Part shown: piece by piece, positions 43,716 to 53,384 of the stretch
Numbering within the stretch: position 1 is the first letter of the stretch
Layout: each line of letters begins with the position of its first letter
Assembly (NCBI RefSeq): GCF_014306105.1
Contig: NZ_JACRVF010000005.1
Location: 428,064 to 492,063, forward strand
Direction of reading: 5' to 3'
Source: Pontibacter cellulosilyticus
GTDB taxonomy: Bacteria > Bacteroidota > Bacteroidia > Cytophagales > Hymenobacteraceae
Length of the DNA: 64,000 bases
Translations under genes and position numbers: made by a program
Notes under the pieces: model-generated
Database searches by the model: none
Told to the model about the DNA's origin: nothing
The model's input: the letters and a program-made list of their open reading frames with translations, nothing else

Positions 43716-43756
43716 AAAGCATCGGCCCCGAAGTATAATTCCGGGGCCGATGAAGA
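43716..43756 (-). terminator. Terminator after the GT51 gene
   Basis: Perfect 11-bp stem CATCGGCCCCG (43720-43730) with its complement at 43742-43752 and an 11-base loop that contains AAGTATAA. On the minus strand it is followed by CTTTTTAAC. Confidence 0.85.
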
Positions 43757-43769
43757 ATAGTTAATGCTT

Positions 43770-45752
43770 TTAAAAGTCAAGCAGATCAATTGTTTCCAAT
43801 TCGTACTCTGTGGTATCCTCTTCTACTGCATCCGGCGCTGTTACAATCAGGTCGCGGGCACGGCCGTAGAGTTTTACATTAGGATACAGGTTGTCATACT
43901 CCTCCTGCGATATCAGCCCTCGCCGGCGCATTATGCCACCTATCAGGCGGTAATAATAGCCTTTGTGGCTGCGCAGGTTACCATAACTATCGAAAGACGA
44001 ACGGTAGCGCTTCGGGCTCGGGATAATACTGGTCAGGAAGATCGCCTCATTCAGGTTAAGCTCCGAAGGCTCTTTTCCAAAGTAAAACCTCGAGGCATCT
44101 TTGGCACCATATACATCCGGTCCCCACTCAATAATGTTCAGGTATACTTCGAACATGCGGCTCTTCGGCACCAAATTTTGGTTCTCGATCAGCCACACAA
44201 TGATAGCCTCTTCCACTTTTCGGCCCACTGTCTTCTTCCGCGACAGAAACACGTTTTTTACTAATTGCATAGAGATGGTACTACCACCACGGGCAAACTC
44301 ACCCTCTTCAATATTTTTAATGATAGCCTGCCGGAATGCCTCTTCATGAAAGCCCTTGTGGCTGTAATACCCTGCATCCTCGGCGGTAAGTATGGCATTG
44401 CGCAGATGAGGCGATATCTGGCTAATTGGAGTATAAAATGGGTTAGACGGGCCAACGTTGAATGTACGAACAGGCTTGCCATACTCATACACCGTGTGCA
44501 CAAACGAACCGTTTATCTTCTCAAGATTGGTATACCCCCACTGCACTACCTTAAAGTCTTTGGAAGCATCCAGATCAGAGTTGAAAGTCAGATAGTCCAG
44601 GCTATCCATGTTCAGGTGGAAGTTCATTTTATACTTCAGTTCCCCTTGTGCCTTTATGCCGTCTAGGTTCTCGAATAAACCGGCAGGCAATGAATTGAAG
44701 AAGTTATTCGCTTTCACCCAGTCGGTCTTCACCTGCAGGTCATATATTTTAGTTGGTTTGCTCTCGTAGGCAGCATAAATATTGGCCTTCGCTTCGTTTA
44801 CCCTAACCTCGGTGGCGCTGTCTATCACAAACAGATCCTCGCCAAGCGTTACCACATAATCTATTGCACTTTCATTTACAACAATATCCTCGTCGTTCAG
44901 CTTGGCGTGGTTTACTACCAGGTTATCAACCATGGCACGGCCCTTTACCGTCAGCTTCTCGTTTTTGTACCTTTTGTTGTTTAGGCTCAGGTGCAGCGTG
45001 TCAAAGGCAACCTCACCCTCATACTTTCTTTTAACGTATGGCAAGCGAATACCCTTTTTATCAAAGGCATATAAGCTGGCAGATATGTTATAGTCTCCGG
45101 GATCTATTGTGCCACGCACCCGCATGTTATTCTCGATAGAATCAGCAAGTATAGATACCTGCGACTCAATGTACCCATCATCCATGCGCAGGTAAGGCAT
45201 ACGCACATCAATAAACCTGTTCGGCGATTTATAGGATGCGTTCAGGTTCGTGAAATCTACCTGGTCTGGCACGTTATCAAAGGCCGTCTCGATCACTCTA
45301 TTTAATAGGTAGCCGTAGTTCCGACCTTTGGTGGTATCAACAGGTTCTTCGGGCTCGTCTTTTTTAAACAGAAACGCAAAATTGGTAACATCACCGTTTT
45401 TTCGAGCAGTGAGGTAACCATCCCGTACCTCCAGGCGCTTAAAAACAATACGGCCTTTAAAAATAGAGCGGAAGCTTACCGTGGCGTAAACACTGTCGGT
45501 GGTAAAGAGCGTGTCGAGGTTGTGCGGCACAAACGAGATGTCGTTCAGTACAACTGAATTCCAATCCACAAACTCCGCATTGCCAATGTTCAGGTCGGCT
45601 GGGTACTTGTTCTCAACTTTCGTGATTACACGCTCAATCGTATACTGTAAAACTCGGCTTCGGAAGATGAACAGCACTACTACTAAAACCAGCAAAAAGG
45701 CTAGTACGCTGCCTCCCCAAATGAGTATTTTCTTTTTCAATCGTCGGTCCAA
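43770..45752 (-). CDS. AsmA-like/GT51 transglycosylase fusion
   Basis: A 660-residue inner-membrane protein. One N-terminal membrane helix (LIWGGSVLAFLLVLVVVLFIF) is followed by about 400 residues that resemble AsmA-type repeats (VFKRLEVRDGYLTA and similar), then a C-terminal GT51 peptidoglycan glycosyltransferase: AILTAEDAGYYSHKGF with the catalytic Glu (about residue 457), GGSTISMQLVKN (about 487) and KVEEAIIVWLIE. There is no transpeptidase domain. The GT51 part polymerises lipid II into glycan strands; the AsmA-like part may bind lipid or couple to envelope assembly. This fusion is frequent in Bacteroidota but not well studied. Followed by a terminator. Confidence 0.87.
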   Translation of the reverse strand: MDRRLKKKILIWGGSVLAFLLVLVVVLFIFRSRVLQYTIERVITKVENKYPADLNIGNAEFVDWNSVVLNDISFVPHNLDTLFTTDSVYATVSFRSIFKGRIVFKRLEVRDGYLTARKNGDVTNFAFLFKKDEPEEPVDTTKGRNYGYLLNRVIETAFDNVPDQVDFTNLNASYKSPNRFIDVRMPYLRMDDGYIESQVSILADSIENNMRVRGTIDPGDYNISASLYAFDKKGIRLPYVKRKYEGEVAFDTLHLSLNNKRYKNEKLTVKGRAMVDNLVVNHAKLNDEDIVVNESAIDYVVTLGEDLFVIDSATEVRVNEAKANIYAAYESKPTKIYDLQVKTDWVKANNFFNSLPAGLFENLDGIKAQGELKYKMNFHLNMDSLDYLTFNSDLDASKDFKVVQWGYTNLEKINGSFVHTVYEYGKPVRTFNVGPSNPFYTPISQISPHLRNAILTAEDAGYYSHKGFHEEAFRQAIIKNIEEGEFARGGSTISMQLVKNVFLSRKKTVGRKVEEAIIVWLIENQNLVPKSRMFEVYLNIIEWGPDVYGAKDASRFYFGKEPSELNLNEAIFLTSIIPSPKRYRSSFDSYGNLRSHKGYYYRLIGGIMRRRGLISQEEYDNLYPNVKLYGRARDLIVTAPDAVEEDTTEYELETIDLLDF

Positions 45753-46045
45753 AATATTCAGGTGCGAATTAACTAATAAGATTTGTATCTAAAAAAATGC
45801 GTCTACAATAATAATTACACAATAAACACCTATACGTAACTATATATTGTACTTGTTATGTATTTGCATCATACGGTTGTTTGTTGCTTTGGATTGCCAG
45901 ATACATCGTTTCTACGCAATCATTGTGCCAGCCCACGCCTCACAACCACAACAAACACCACATTACCAATAACTTATACTTTGGCTTAAGCGTTTCATCT
46001 GTCCTTAATAAAAGTAGAATTGAGTAAAACAACTCCACGGCTTTA
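45753..46045. other. AT-rich intergenic region between divergent genes
   Basis: No gene, hairpin or RNA structure was recognised. It carries TA-rich tracts and one TTATACTT octamer near 45975. The purB promoter begins at its right end. Confidence 0.6.
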
Positions 46046-46077
46046 TTGGCTTACTTTGGCAAAGCTGTTTATCTTTG
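46046..46077 (+). promoter_or_regulatory. Promoter of purB
   Basis: TTG at 46046-46048, a 21-base spacer and TATCTTTG at 46070-46077, an exact TAnnTTTG match. The ATG at 46097 is 20 bases further on. The TTG codon of the longer frame is this promoter's own -33 element. Confidence 0.85.
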
Positions 46078-46096
46078 CCTGATAACTTTCGCTATC

Positions 46097-47449
46097 ATGA
46101 ACCTGACAACACTTACTGCCATTTCGCCGGTGGACGGACGCTACCGCCGCAACACATCTGAGCTTGCCGGTTATTTTTCTGAGTTTGGCCTGATCCGTTA
46201 CCGTGTGCTTGTAGAAGTAGAGTACTTTATTGCGCTTTGCGAGTTGCCGCTGCCGCAGCTGCAAAATGTAGACAAGAGCCTTTACCCCGCCCTGCGCGAT
46301 ATCTACAACAAATTTTCGGAGGCAGATGCGCTGGAGATAAAGGACACGGAGAAAATCACGAACCACGACGTAAAGGCAGTAGAGTATTTTATAAAAAACA
46401 GGTTTGATGCTCTTAACTTAAGCGAGTACAAAGAGTTTATTCACTTCGGCTTAACCTCGCAGGATATAAACAACACGGCTATTCCGCTGTCGATGCGTGA
46501 GGCCGATGAGCGTGTACTGCAGCCGGCCTACCAACAGCTGCACCAGCGCCTGAGTGAACTGGCCCAGGACTGGAGAGAAGTGCCTATGCTGGCACATACG
46601 CACGGACAGCCTGCTTCCCCTACCCGACTAGGCAAAGAGTTTATGGTGTTTGCAGAGCGCCTCGAAGCCCAGATGGACCTATTGCGCCAGGTGCCTTTCT
46701 CGGCTAAGTTTGGCGGGGCCACAGGCAACTTTAATGCACACCACATTGCTTACCCAAGTATAAACTGGCCGACGTTCGGCAACCGTTTTGTGCAGGAGTC
46801 ACTAGGGCTTAAGCGCAGCCAATATACTACTCAAATTGAACACTACGATAACCTGGCTGCATACTTCGACGGTTTAAAGCGCCTTAACACCATCCTGCTC
46901 GACTTCTCCAGAGACATCTGGCAGTACATTTCTATGGGTTACTTTAAGCAGAAAATAAAAGCCGGTGAAGTAGGCTCGTCGGCTATGCCACACAAGGTTA
47001 ACCCAATCGACTTTGAGAATGCAGAAGGAAACTTGGGTATAGCCAATGCTATTTTAGAGCACCTGTCTGCAAAACTGCCTATATCACGTCTGCAGCGCGA
47101 CCTAACCGACTCTACAGTACTGCGGAATGTAGGTGTGCCGTTAGCTCATATTATCATTGCTCTTAAATCCCTGGAGCGCGGAATTGGTAAGCTGGAATTA
47201 AACCACGCGGCCCTTAACAAGCACCTCGAAGATAACTGGGCAGTTGTAGCAGAAGGTATACAGACAGTTTTACGCCGCGAAGGCTATCCGCAGCCATATG
47301 AGGCTCTGAAAGAGCTTACACGTAAAAACGAGAAAATGACGGAGCAGTCCATCCACAGCTTTATTGATTCATTGGATGTGAGCAACGATGTTAAACAGGA
47401 ACTGAAGCAGATCACGCCATTCAATTACACCGGTGTAGATATGCTATAA
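46097..47449 (+). CDS. purB: Adenylosuccinate lyase
   Basis: Splits SAICAR and adenylosuccinate in purine synthesis, releasing fumarate. The 450-residue protein belongs to the fumarase/aspartase superfamily, with the signature loop GSSAMPHKVNPIDFENAE near residue 295 (catalytic Ser), an HGQPASPTRLGKE motif (His), and LTAISPVDGRY at the N-terminus. The ATG at 46097 is used; the longer frame's extra 17 codons come from the promoter. A strong terminator follows. Confidence 0.97.
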   Translation: MNLTTLTAISPVDGRYRRNTSELAGYFSEFGLIRYRVLVEVEYFIALCELPLPQLQNVDKSLYPALRDIYNKFSEADALEIKDTEKITNHDVKAVEYFIKNRFDALNLSEYKEFIHFGLTSQDINNTAIPLSMREADERVLQPAYQQLHQRLSELAQDWREVPMLAHTHGQPASPTRLGKEFMVFAERLEAQMDLLRQVPFSAKFGGATGNFNAHHIAYPSINWPTFGNRFVQESLGLKRSQYTTQIEHYDNLAAYFDGLKRLNTILLDFSRDIWQYISMGYFKQKIKAGEVGSSAMPHKVNPIDFENAEGNLGIANAILEHLSAKLPISRLQRDLTDSTVLRNVGVPLAHIIIALKSLERGIGKLELNHAALNKHLEDNWAVVAEGIQTVLRREGYPQPYEALKELTRKNEKMTEQSIHSFIDSLDVSNDVKQELKQITPFNYTGVDML

Positions 47450-47460
47450 CAAGTATAAAG

Positions 47461-47510
47461 TATAAACAGAAGGCCCCTGCAGTTAATGCTGTAGGGGCCT
47501 TCTGTTTATA
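47461..47510 (+). terminator. Terminator after purB
   Basis: A 22-pair stem (47461-47482 with 47489-47510, one G-U pair, core AGGCCCCTGCAG) with a six-base loop. Its left arm contains an AAGTATAA-derived end. Confidence 0.8.
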
Positions 47511-47680
47511 TTGATATGATGTCCTTCTGTCGCTCTATTTATTCTCTCTGCAATAATTAAAGTATATCGCTCAGTGTAGAAATATCGGTCTAAGGTATAT
47601 TTATTTCTTTGTTTATCGTTCTATACCTATGGTGAGATTTGCCTGTACGTATGGTAAATAAGACAATAAAACACCGGTAG

Positions 47681-48142
47681 ATGAACGAAGATAAATACTT
47701 GCCCTATGCTAGTTTGCTTATGCGGTTGGCGCTGGCATTTACGCTGCTTTCGGCAGTGGCCGATCGCTTCGGATTTTGGGGTAGCCCCGGTGAAAAAAAT
47801 GTTGCCTGGGGAGACTGGTTCAGGTTTGTGGAGCATATCCATACATTACTGCCCTTTGCAACCAGAGGCGCTGCAGACAAGTTGGCTGTAGTTATCACAT
47901 TTTTTCAGGTGAGTTTTGCCTTGATGCTTTTGTTTGGCATTAAAATACGTTGGGCGGCTATCGGCACAGGTTTTCTTTTTCTTGCTTTCGCCTTAGCCAT
48001 GACCTTTGCTTACAGTGTAAAAACACCTCTCGACAGCTCTGTATTTATTGGTATGGCCGCCGGTTTCCTGCTGGCCTGTATACCAATTTACAGATGGACA
48101 CCGAACGGCATCAAGAAGAAGACAGTTTATCGACCTTACTAA
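47681..48142 (+). CDS. DoxX-like membrane protein
   Basis: A 153-residue protein with four membrane helices. The N-terminal PYASLLMRLALAFTLLSAVADRFGFWG and the middle KLAVVITFFQVSFALMLLFG (described in parts) match the DoxX-like family, whose members may act in respiratory electron transfer or oxidant handling but are poorly characterised. Its TAA stop overlaps the TAG stop of the converging gene by four bases. Upstream 170 bases hold no clear promoter. Confidence 0.78.
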   Translation: MNEDKYLPYASLLMRLALAFTLLSAVADRFGFWGSPGEKNVAWGDWFRFVEHIHTLLPFATRGAADKLAVVITFFQVSFALMLLFGIKIRWAAIGTGFLFLAFALAMTFAYSVKTPLDSSVFIGMAAGFLLACIPIYRWTPNGIKKKTVYRPY

Positions 48143-48933
48143 ACCAATTCCGTAGCCTGCGGTACAAAATCGTGCTCTAGAAAGTACTCCAGTGTAAAAC
48201 GTGCTTCTGCTAATTTCGAGGTGTTTGTGTCAGTTCGAGGTTCTACTTCAAAGTCTCCTTCGTTGAAAGGTCTGAAGAAATGTTCATTCTCCGAAGTATA
48301 CGGCAACTGCTTATACTTCTCGCCAGCGGCCTCGGCAAGCTCTGCCATACTATAATCGCGCGGGCCAAGCAGCACTCGAACCCTTTTACCGGTAAACTGT
48401 GGCTGCAGCAGGTGGCTGGCAGCTACACTGGCCACTTCGTAAGACGAGATGTAAGGCAACAACAGATCAGGAGTGTAAGGTGTGTGCAGGCCCCAGTTCA
48501 GGTTCTCAAAAAAATTGGCACAGCGAAGGTGGAGAATATGAACACCCGGCAACATATTCAGCTCCTGCTCCATAGCAACCAGCCTGGTAGGAGCACTAGC
48601 TTTTTTAACAATGCTGTTGCTGATATTTACAATATGAGTCACTCCGCTGCCTTGCAAAAGTTTGCCTAGTTTTGTAGCTGTGGCTGCCGGATAAACTAAA
48701 TGCTTGTCGGGTATCGTCAAGAAAAGATGGGATGCGCCAGAGATAGCCTCTTCTAGAAAAGCATCATCACCAAAATCACCTTCTAACACTGTGGCTTTGC
48801 CTTCAAATTGCTCTAAGCGTGTTCGGCTGCGGCCTGCAACAGCCACATTGGCGCCAGACAGAAGCAGCTCATTGGCTACCTTGCCTCCAATGTTGCCTCC
48901 TGCTCCCAGCACAAGTGTGTATTTCTCTTTCAT
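48139..48933 (-). CDS. NmrA-like NAD(P)-dependent oxidoreductase
   Basis: A 264-residue atypical short-chain dehydrogenase with an N-terminal nucleotide-binding GAGGNIGGKVANELL and the middle VTHIVNISN. Family members use NAD(P) and either reduce small molecules or sense redox state without catalysis; no catalytic Tyr-Lys pair could be assigned. It converges on the DoxX-like gene with a four-base overlap of stop codons, so transcripts of the two genes run into each other. Confidence 0.8.
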   Translation of the reverse strand: MKEKYTLVLGAGGNIGGKVANELLLSGANVAVAGRSRTRLEQFEGKATVLEGDFGDDAFLEEAISGASHLFLTIPDKHLVYPAATATKLGKLLQGSGVTHIVNISNSIVKKASAPTRLVAMEQELNMLPGVHILHLRCANFFENLNWGLHTPYTPDLLLPYISSYEVASVAASHLLQPQFTGKRVRVLLGPRDYSMAELAEAAGEKYKQLPYTSENEHFFRPFNEGDFEVEPRTDTNTSKLAEARFTLEYFLEHDFVPQATELV

Positions 48934-49062
48934 AGGTTTATTTTGTAGCTAATGGAAATTAGGATACAAAGTAAACCAAACATATTTATACTTAATGAGG
49001 CGTCAGACACATAACACACCTTCCCCGACAGACGGCTTTTTTCCCCTACTTAAGTATAAGTA

Positions 49063-49581
49063 CTACCAGGGAAGGCCGTTCAAGTCTATTTCTTTTGGTG
49101 ATAATCGTGAGCATCCCGGAGGGGTCAGCAACATTACATTTGAATCATACAACTGCTTGCCGGCAGGTTGATCATAGTATAAAATAGCATCTACTTTATA
49201 CCAGTTCAGGCGGCTATAGAAAGGCACCAGCGCATCTGCGCATAAAAGCACCCCACAGTCACAACCCCATTCATCAAACAGTTTACCCTCCGTAGCTTTT
49301 AGTAATGTCGTAGCGTACCCTTTGCCTCTGTATGCTTCAGGAGTAATTACATTGTTGATGCCGGCAGCTTTAACGTTTTGTCCATCAAGGGCTATTTCGC
49401 GCAGAACAACATTGTAAAAGGTAGCTGTATTATCCTCCTCATATTTTATGATGCTCCAATCAGGTTGAGCCCAAACGTGCGCCTGCACAAAAGGCACATG
49501 GCCAAACTCAGTATCGATGTGGTGTTGCAACCTTTCAGTCTCGGAAGGGCTAAGGTCGGAGTATTTTATACTTTTGATCAC
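49063..49581 (-). CDS. GNAT-family N-acetyltransferase
   Basis: A 172-residue acyltransferase with the acetyl-CoA loop motif ITPEAYRGKGYATTLLKATE (about residues 78-97) typical of the GNAT fold. The substrate is unknown; aminoglycoside, polyamine or peptide acetylation cannot be told apart. Single gene with 197 bases of gene-free DNA upstream. Start ATG at 49581. Confidence 0.85.
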   Translation of the reverse strand: MIKSIKYSDLSPSETERLQHHIDTEFGHVPFVQAHVWAQPDWSIIKYEEDNTATFYNVVLREIALDGQNVKAAGINNVITPEAYRGKGYATTLLKATEGKLFDEWGCDCGVLLCADALVPFYSRLNWYKVDAILYYDQPAGKQLYDSNVMLLTPPGCSRLSPKEIDLNGLPW

Positions 49582-49780
49582 AGTTATAAAATTGGAAACG
49601 GATAATCACAAGAAATGGTCTGCACTATCACAGAGCTAACTATACAACTCATCTTAGCCCAAACACTAAACTTGAGCTAAGTATGTTAAGTTTATATTTA
49701 GCTTCTCTGTTTAATACCTTAAACTCACTTTTTCAGAAGCTGTAGCAGAGATGTACTGAGCAAAGTTAGCTGCTATCGAG

Positions 49781-52228
49781 CTATTTAACATCAAGTGTAA
49801 GGCTTTTATAGCAGGCTACACCGTTAGCTGAAATACCTTGTATAACAATCAAATACTTACCTAATAAATCTGATGTATAAAACTCTAACTTATCTCTCCC
49901 TGTAGCAGTTGTTTTTATTTCTGGTGACCAGTAAAGTAAGTTTCTGAAGTCAGCCAAACGGCTTTGCTTTTGCTCTTCGGTTTCGTAGGAGGGTGCATAA
50001 AACTCCCGCTGTTGTTGTAGCCCCTCATAGGCCTGCATCAAAGTGTTGGGATGTAACTCAAATCCTGCCAAATCTCCTGAGTAGGTAGTATAGCTCACCA
50101 CACCCTTGTAAACCATCGGACCATTAAAGAAGCGGCTTGTAACTACCCCCAACTCTTTTACTTTAAGTGGATCAAAAGCCATGATCTTGTCGATATCAAA
50201 TACAGGAATACCGTCTAACAGCACCATGGGATTCTCTTGGAAGATTGATTTGTATGGCCTGTCAAACACCATAAAATGGAAGCTTCCATTACGCTTTCTT
50301 ACCTGTACCCCGGGCACATACTCACGCATTACTTCTTCCATTACCTTAAAGCGCTTGTAGTCGTCGAGTAGGTACTTTTCACTGGCCTGCCCGTAAATTG
50401 CAGTACTGTCTACTCCTGCAGATCTAAACCTATTGTTGTAACTGCTAAAGTAGGCATGCTGTACCTGTGCCTGAACGTGGCGGGAAGTAATGTCCTGCTT
50501 TAACGTTTCAGATAAGTAAAAATCTGGTAGCTTTCTGCTTGTATATTTATCAGAAAAAGGATTGAAAACTTCGAAATGGTACGTACTGTCTTTAGAAAAT
50601 TCACTCTGCACTACTACATCTCTATCTCCATAAAAATCCTTTACTTCGTAACGTACCAAACCCTCAGCATTACTTTCAGAATTATAAAAGCGAATGTGTT
50701 TGCCTGGTGAGGCCAGAAAAGTAACAATTCCTGAAGCCGGAGCACCTGTAGTTTTATCAGTCACTTTACCAGTTATCAGATGTCCGTTATACTCTGGCAG
50801 AAATTTATACTTAGCTGTTTCTTTATTTAGTATTTCTTCCCATTTAAAGCGGCTCCAGCCATGGGTTAGCATCAGGTTGTCCATTGCTTCAAAGTCTGAC
50901 CGGCCTTCTGAAAAGTAGTAGCCTGCATTTTCAATAGTACCTTTCAGATCGGAGGTGAGCCATAGGTAACTTTGAATAGTGTTTGCTGCTGCTCCCTGCA
51001 AAGAGTCCATCTTATAAACTGCCAACGACAGATTTGCAGGCGCAGCACTGTCCTTTGTGGTCAAGTTTAACATTACCTTCTCGCGGGTATTGTACACTTG
51101 CTTATCAGCCTCGACATCAAGCTGAAATTCCTGCGCTGGTAGCTTGAAGTATAAACGCTCACAAACAGGCTTCTTTTGCGAATTAAATACTGTGAAATGA
51201 GTAATGCCCTCTGCCAGGGCTCTTTTATCAACAAGAAAGCTAGCAGAACCATTATTTACAGTAGCCGCCTCGGCAATAGCTACCATTTGCCTGGTGTGGC
51301 CAAGCAAGTACACCTGCTCTTCCTGCTGCCCAACTTGGTTAACAATCAGTTTCAAGCGATCAGTACCCGTGTCTTCCAGATGTAATGTATAGCCTCGTTC
51401 ATACACATCAGGTAAACTCTTTTCTATAATCTGGTTGTTGGGCAACTTTAGTCTGGCAGTATACTTGGCTCCCTTGGCAGGCGTAAATATTAAGTTCCCA
51501 AGTCCAAACTTGTGTGGTTTGAACGTTGCAATCTTAATACCTTGCTGGTCAAACAACTCTCCTGTAAAATCTATGCCTTTGCCCGTATCTTGATCTACAG
51601 CCTTGAATGCGACCTTATTCGCTACTCCTGCCACCATATTGCCTCCCTCCGGAAAAAACTGAACAGCGTAGGCAGGAGCCTCCGGTGCTGGCGAAGCCGT
51701 TAATTTCTGAAATGTATTTATGATAGTTATGGGCTGCTCAAAGAAAAGCTCCGGGCTGAAATTCTTCATCCAATTGGTATATGCCCTAACGGTGTAGTTA
51801 CCAGAGCTAAGAGTTACAGGTAAGACAAACGAGCCACTGCCAGTTCCTTCTTTCAGAGCTACCTTTGCCTGCAGAACCGGACTTTGTGATACATCCAGAA
51901 CCTCCACATAAGCCACTTTACTTATGCCTAATGGTTTATGCAGCGTACCATCTAAGTTATATACTTTAAACCAGATGGTTTCGCCGCAAGCGTAGGCAGG
52001 CCTGTCAATGTGAAGAAAAAGCTTTTCTTGTAAAGCCTTGTTTCGGTGCAGGCTAAAATCCTGATTTATACTTTCAAATACGCTGCTTTGCGCAAGTGTA
52101 CTGCCTATACTTGCTGTACATAGTATGAAACAAAGCACAGCCCGCACAGAAACTATGTATAATTTTGCTGTTTGCAACAAATCGTATCTGTTTTTAAGCA
52201 CCTCTGGTATCTGTTTTAGGTTAAGCAT
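49781..52228 (-). CDS. MG2/alpha-2-macroglobulin-like surface protein
   Basis: An 815-residue exported protein and the last gene of the outer-membrane operon. After a signal peptide (ending near GSTLAQ, with a long charged N-terminus) comes an MG2-like domain (IDRPAYACGETIWFKVYNLDG, about 75-95), beta-sandwich repeats, a carboxypeptidase-like domain (about 505-600) and a plug-like C-terminal region with VLLDGIPVFDIDKIMAFDPLK. It has no thioester motif and no membrane anchor visible. Its ATG begins directly after the stop of the DUF4249 gene, so the three form one transcription unit. Role probably linked to the TonB receptor; mechanism unknown. Confidence 0.82.
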   Translation of the reverse strand: MLNLKQIPEVLKNRYDLLQTAKLYIVSVRAVLCFILCTASIGSTLAQSSVFESINQDFSLHRNKALQEKLFLHIDRPAYACGETIWFKVYNLDGTLHKPLGISKVAYVEVLDVSQSPVLQAKVALKEGTGSGSFVLPVTLSSGNYTVRAYTNWMKNFSPELFFEQPITIINTFQKLTASPAPEAPAYAVQFFPEGGNMVAGVANKVAFKAVDQDTGKGIDFTGELFDQQGIKIATFKPHKFGLGNLIFTPAKGAKYTARLKLPNNQIIEKSLPDVYERGYTLHLEDTGTDRLKLIVNQVGQQEEQVYLLGHTRQMVAIAEAATVNNGSASFLVDKRALAEGITHFTVFNSQKKPVCERLYFKLPAQEFQLDVEADKQVYNTREKVMLNLTTKDSAAPANLSLAVYKMDSLQGAAANTIQSYLWLTSDLKGTIENAGYYFSEGRSDFEAMDNLMLTHGWSRFKWEEILNKETAKYKFLPEYNGHLITGKVTDKTTGAPASGIVTFLASPGKHIRFYNSESNAEGLVRYEVKDFYGDRDVVVQSEFSKDSTYHFEVFNPFSDKYTSRKLPDFYLSETLKQDITSRHVQAQVQHAYFSSYNNRFRSAGVDSTAIYGQASEKYLLDDYKRFKVMEEVMREYVPGVQVRKRNGSFHFMVFDRPYKSIFQENPMVLLDGIPVFDIDKIMAFDPLKVKELGVVTSRFFNGPMVYKGVVSYTTYSGDLAGFELHPNTLMQAYEGLQQQREFYAPSYETEEQKQSRLADFRNLLYWSPEIKTTATGRDKLEFYTSDLLGKYLIVIQGISANGVACYKSLTLDVK

Positions 52229-53380
52229 CTATTCCCAAAAGTCAGGTTTTACATTTGTACCCCATACCGTACAGTCAACACATCCCTTAGATGCATAGGA
52301 GTATCCAATTGGAAATGGAGAGCCTTGAGGGTAAATGCCATTTATAGGTATATTATAACCTTCTTTAAAATAGTCTACAACGCTATGTCGGGAGAGATAC
52401 ATTGTGTCTGAGTAACAGACAGGTGCAAAGGTTTTCCAGTCTTTTGGCAACTCCTTACTATCAATAAAAATCCTTTTCTCCTGAACAGTTGATGCTGATA
52501 TATATCCGATTACTGGCTCTTGCGGATCAGAGAGGCATCTAATATTGCTAGTAATTTGTGATGGGAGCGGATCAAACAGCGTACCTATGTTTTCTGTATT
52601 CTTTTTAAGTGTTTCCCAATACTTGTATGCCTCGGGGGTAAGTGCATACTGCTTCACCAGTATACTATACTTAATAGCTATTTTTTCCGAATTGTAGGGT
52701 AGTGTAAGTAATTTATAGTTGCTGATTACATCCTGGCTCAGTCTGATAGAATTGCTTAGCTCGATAGTCGTAGAGTTTTCTGTTTTCCAGCAATCATATA
52801 TATTCTCGTCGTTTTCATCGCGAAATAAAACTTCGCCATTTTCATACTTCAAATTTGTATAGAATGCCGACCTAAAGTGCCATGTACTTTCATAGTTCCA
52901 ACGGTAATATCTGGAGTTGTTGTTAGAATCATGGGTGCTCACATAAATCTGTACCTCCCTGTCTACCGGCTTCCAGGTAACCTCATCAATAGCGGGAGTC
53001 TGTTTTACCTCTACAAAATCAGAGGCATACTTTTTACCTTTGGAGGTACTGATAAACAGTCGGTATTTATGTGTCGGATTAAGGTTTAGATTTTCAATTT
53101 CGTAGATACCATTAGTAGTTTCGCTCAGCCTGTAACTTTCACCGTTATCCGTTTCTATCGTTACAGTAGCATTCTTTTCGGCAGGAGGCAGCCCCTCATC
53201 GGCTAGATTTTGTGTGCGTAGCAACTGAATTGTTGTTGGGCCATTTACATTGATAAAGCCATTTACCACCAAATAATTATTAGGAGCCTCCAACACCTCA
53301 GGAGTGAATGGCTCTACACAACTGCTAACCAACAGCATCAAAAGCCAGCCTATTAACTTATTCCCGTTCAGGAGATTCAT
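52229..53380 (-). CDS. DUF4249 lipoprotein
   Basis: A 383-residue lipoprotein: the lipobox is LMLLVSSC near residue 21, followed by a family-typical start VEPFTPEVLEAPNNYLVVNGFIN and a conserved C-terminal SYASKGCVDCTVWGTN. DUF4249 proteins occur with TonB-dependent receptors in Bacteroidota, like SusD homologues, and may be ligand-binding lipoproteins at the cell surface. Gap of four bases to the receptor gene upstream and zero to the MG2-like gene downstream. Confidence 0.9.
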   Translation of the reverse strand: MNLLNGNKLIGWLLMLLVSSCVEPFTPEVLEAPNNYLVVNGFINVNGPTTIQLLRTQNLADEGLPPAEKNATVTIETDNGESYRLSETTNGIYEIENLNLNPTHKYRLFISTSKGKKYASDFVEVKQTPAIDEVTWKPVDREVQIYVSTHDSNNNSRYYRWNYESTWHFRSAFYTNLKYENGEVLFRDENDENIYDCWKTENSTTIELSNSIRLSQDVISNYKLLTLPYNSEKIAIKYSILVKQYALTPEAYKYWETLKKNTENIGTLFDPLPSQITSNIRCLSDPQEPVIGYISASTVQEKRIFIDSKELPKDWKTFAPVCYSDTMYLSRHSVVDYFKEGYNIPINGIYPQGSPFPIGYSYASKGCVDCTVWGTNVKPDFWE

Positions 53381-53384
53381 GTGC

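Noticed and set aside
46046..46096. Upstream extension of purB
   Set aside because: The TTG codon is the -33 element of the purB promoter, and the extra residues have no family match.
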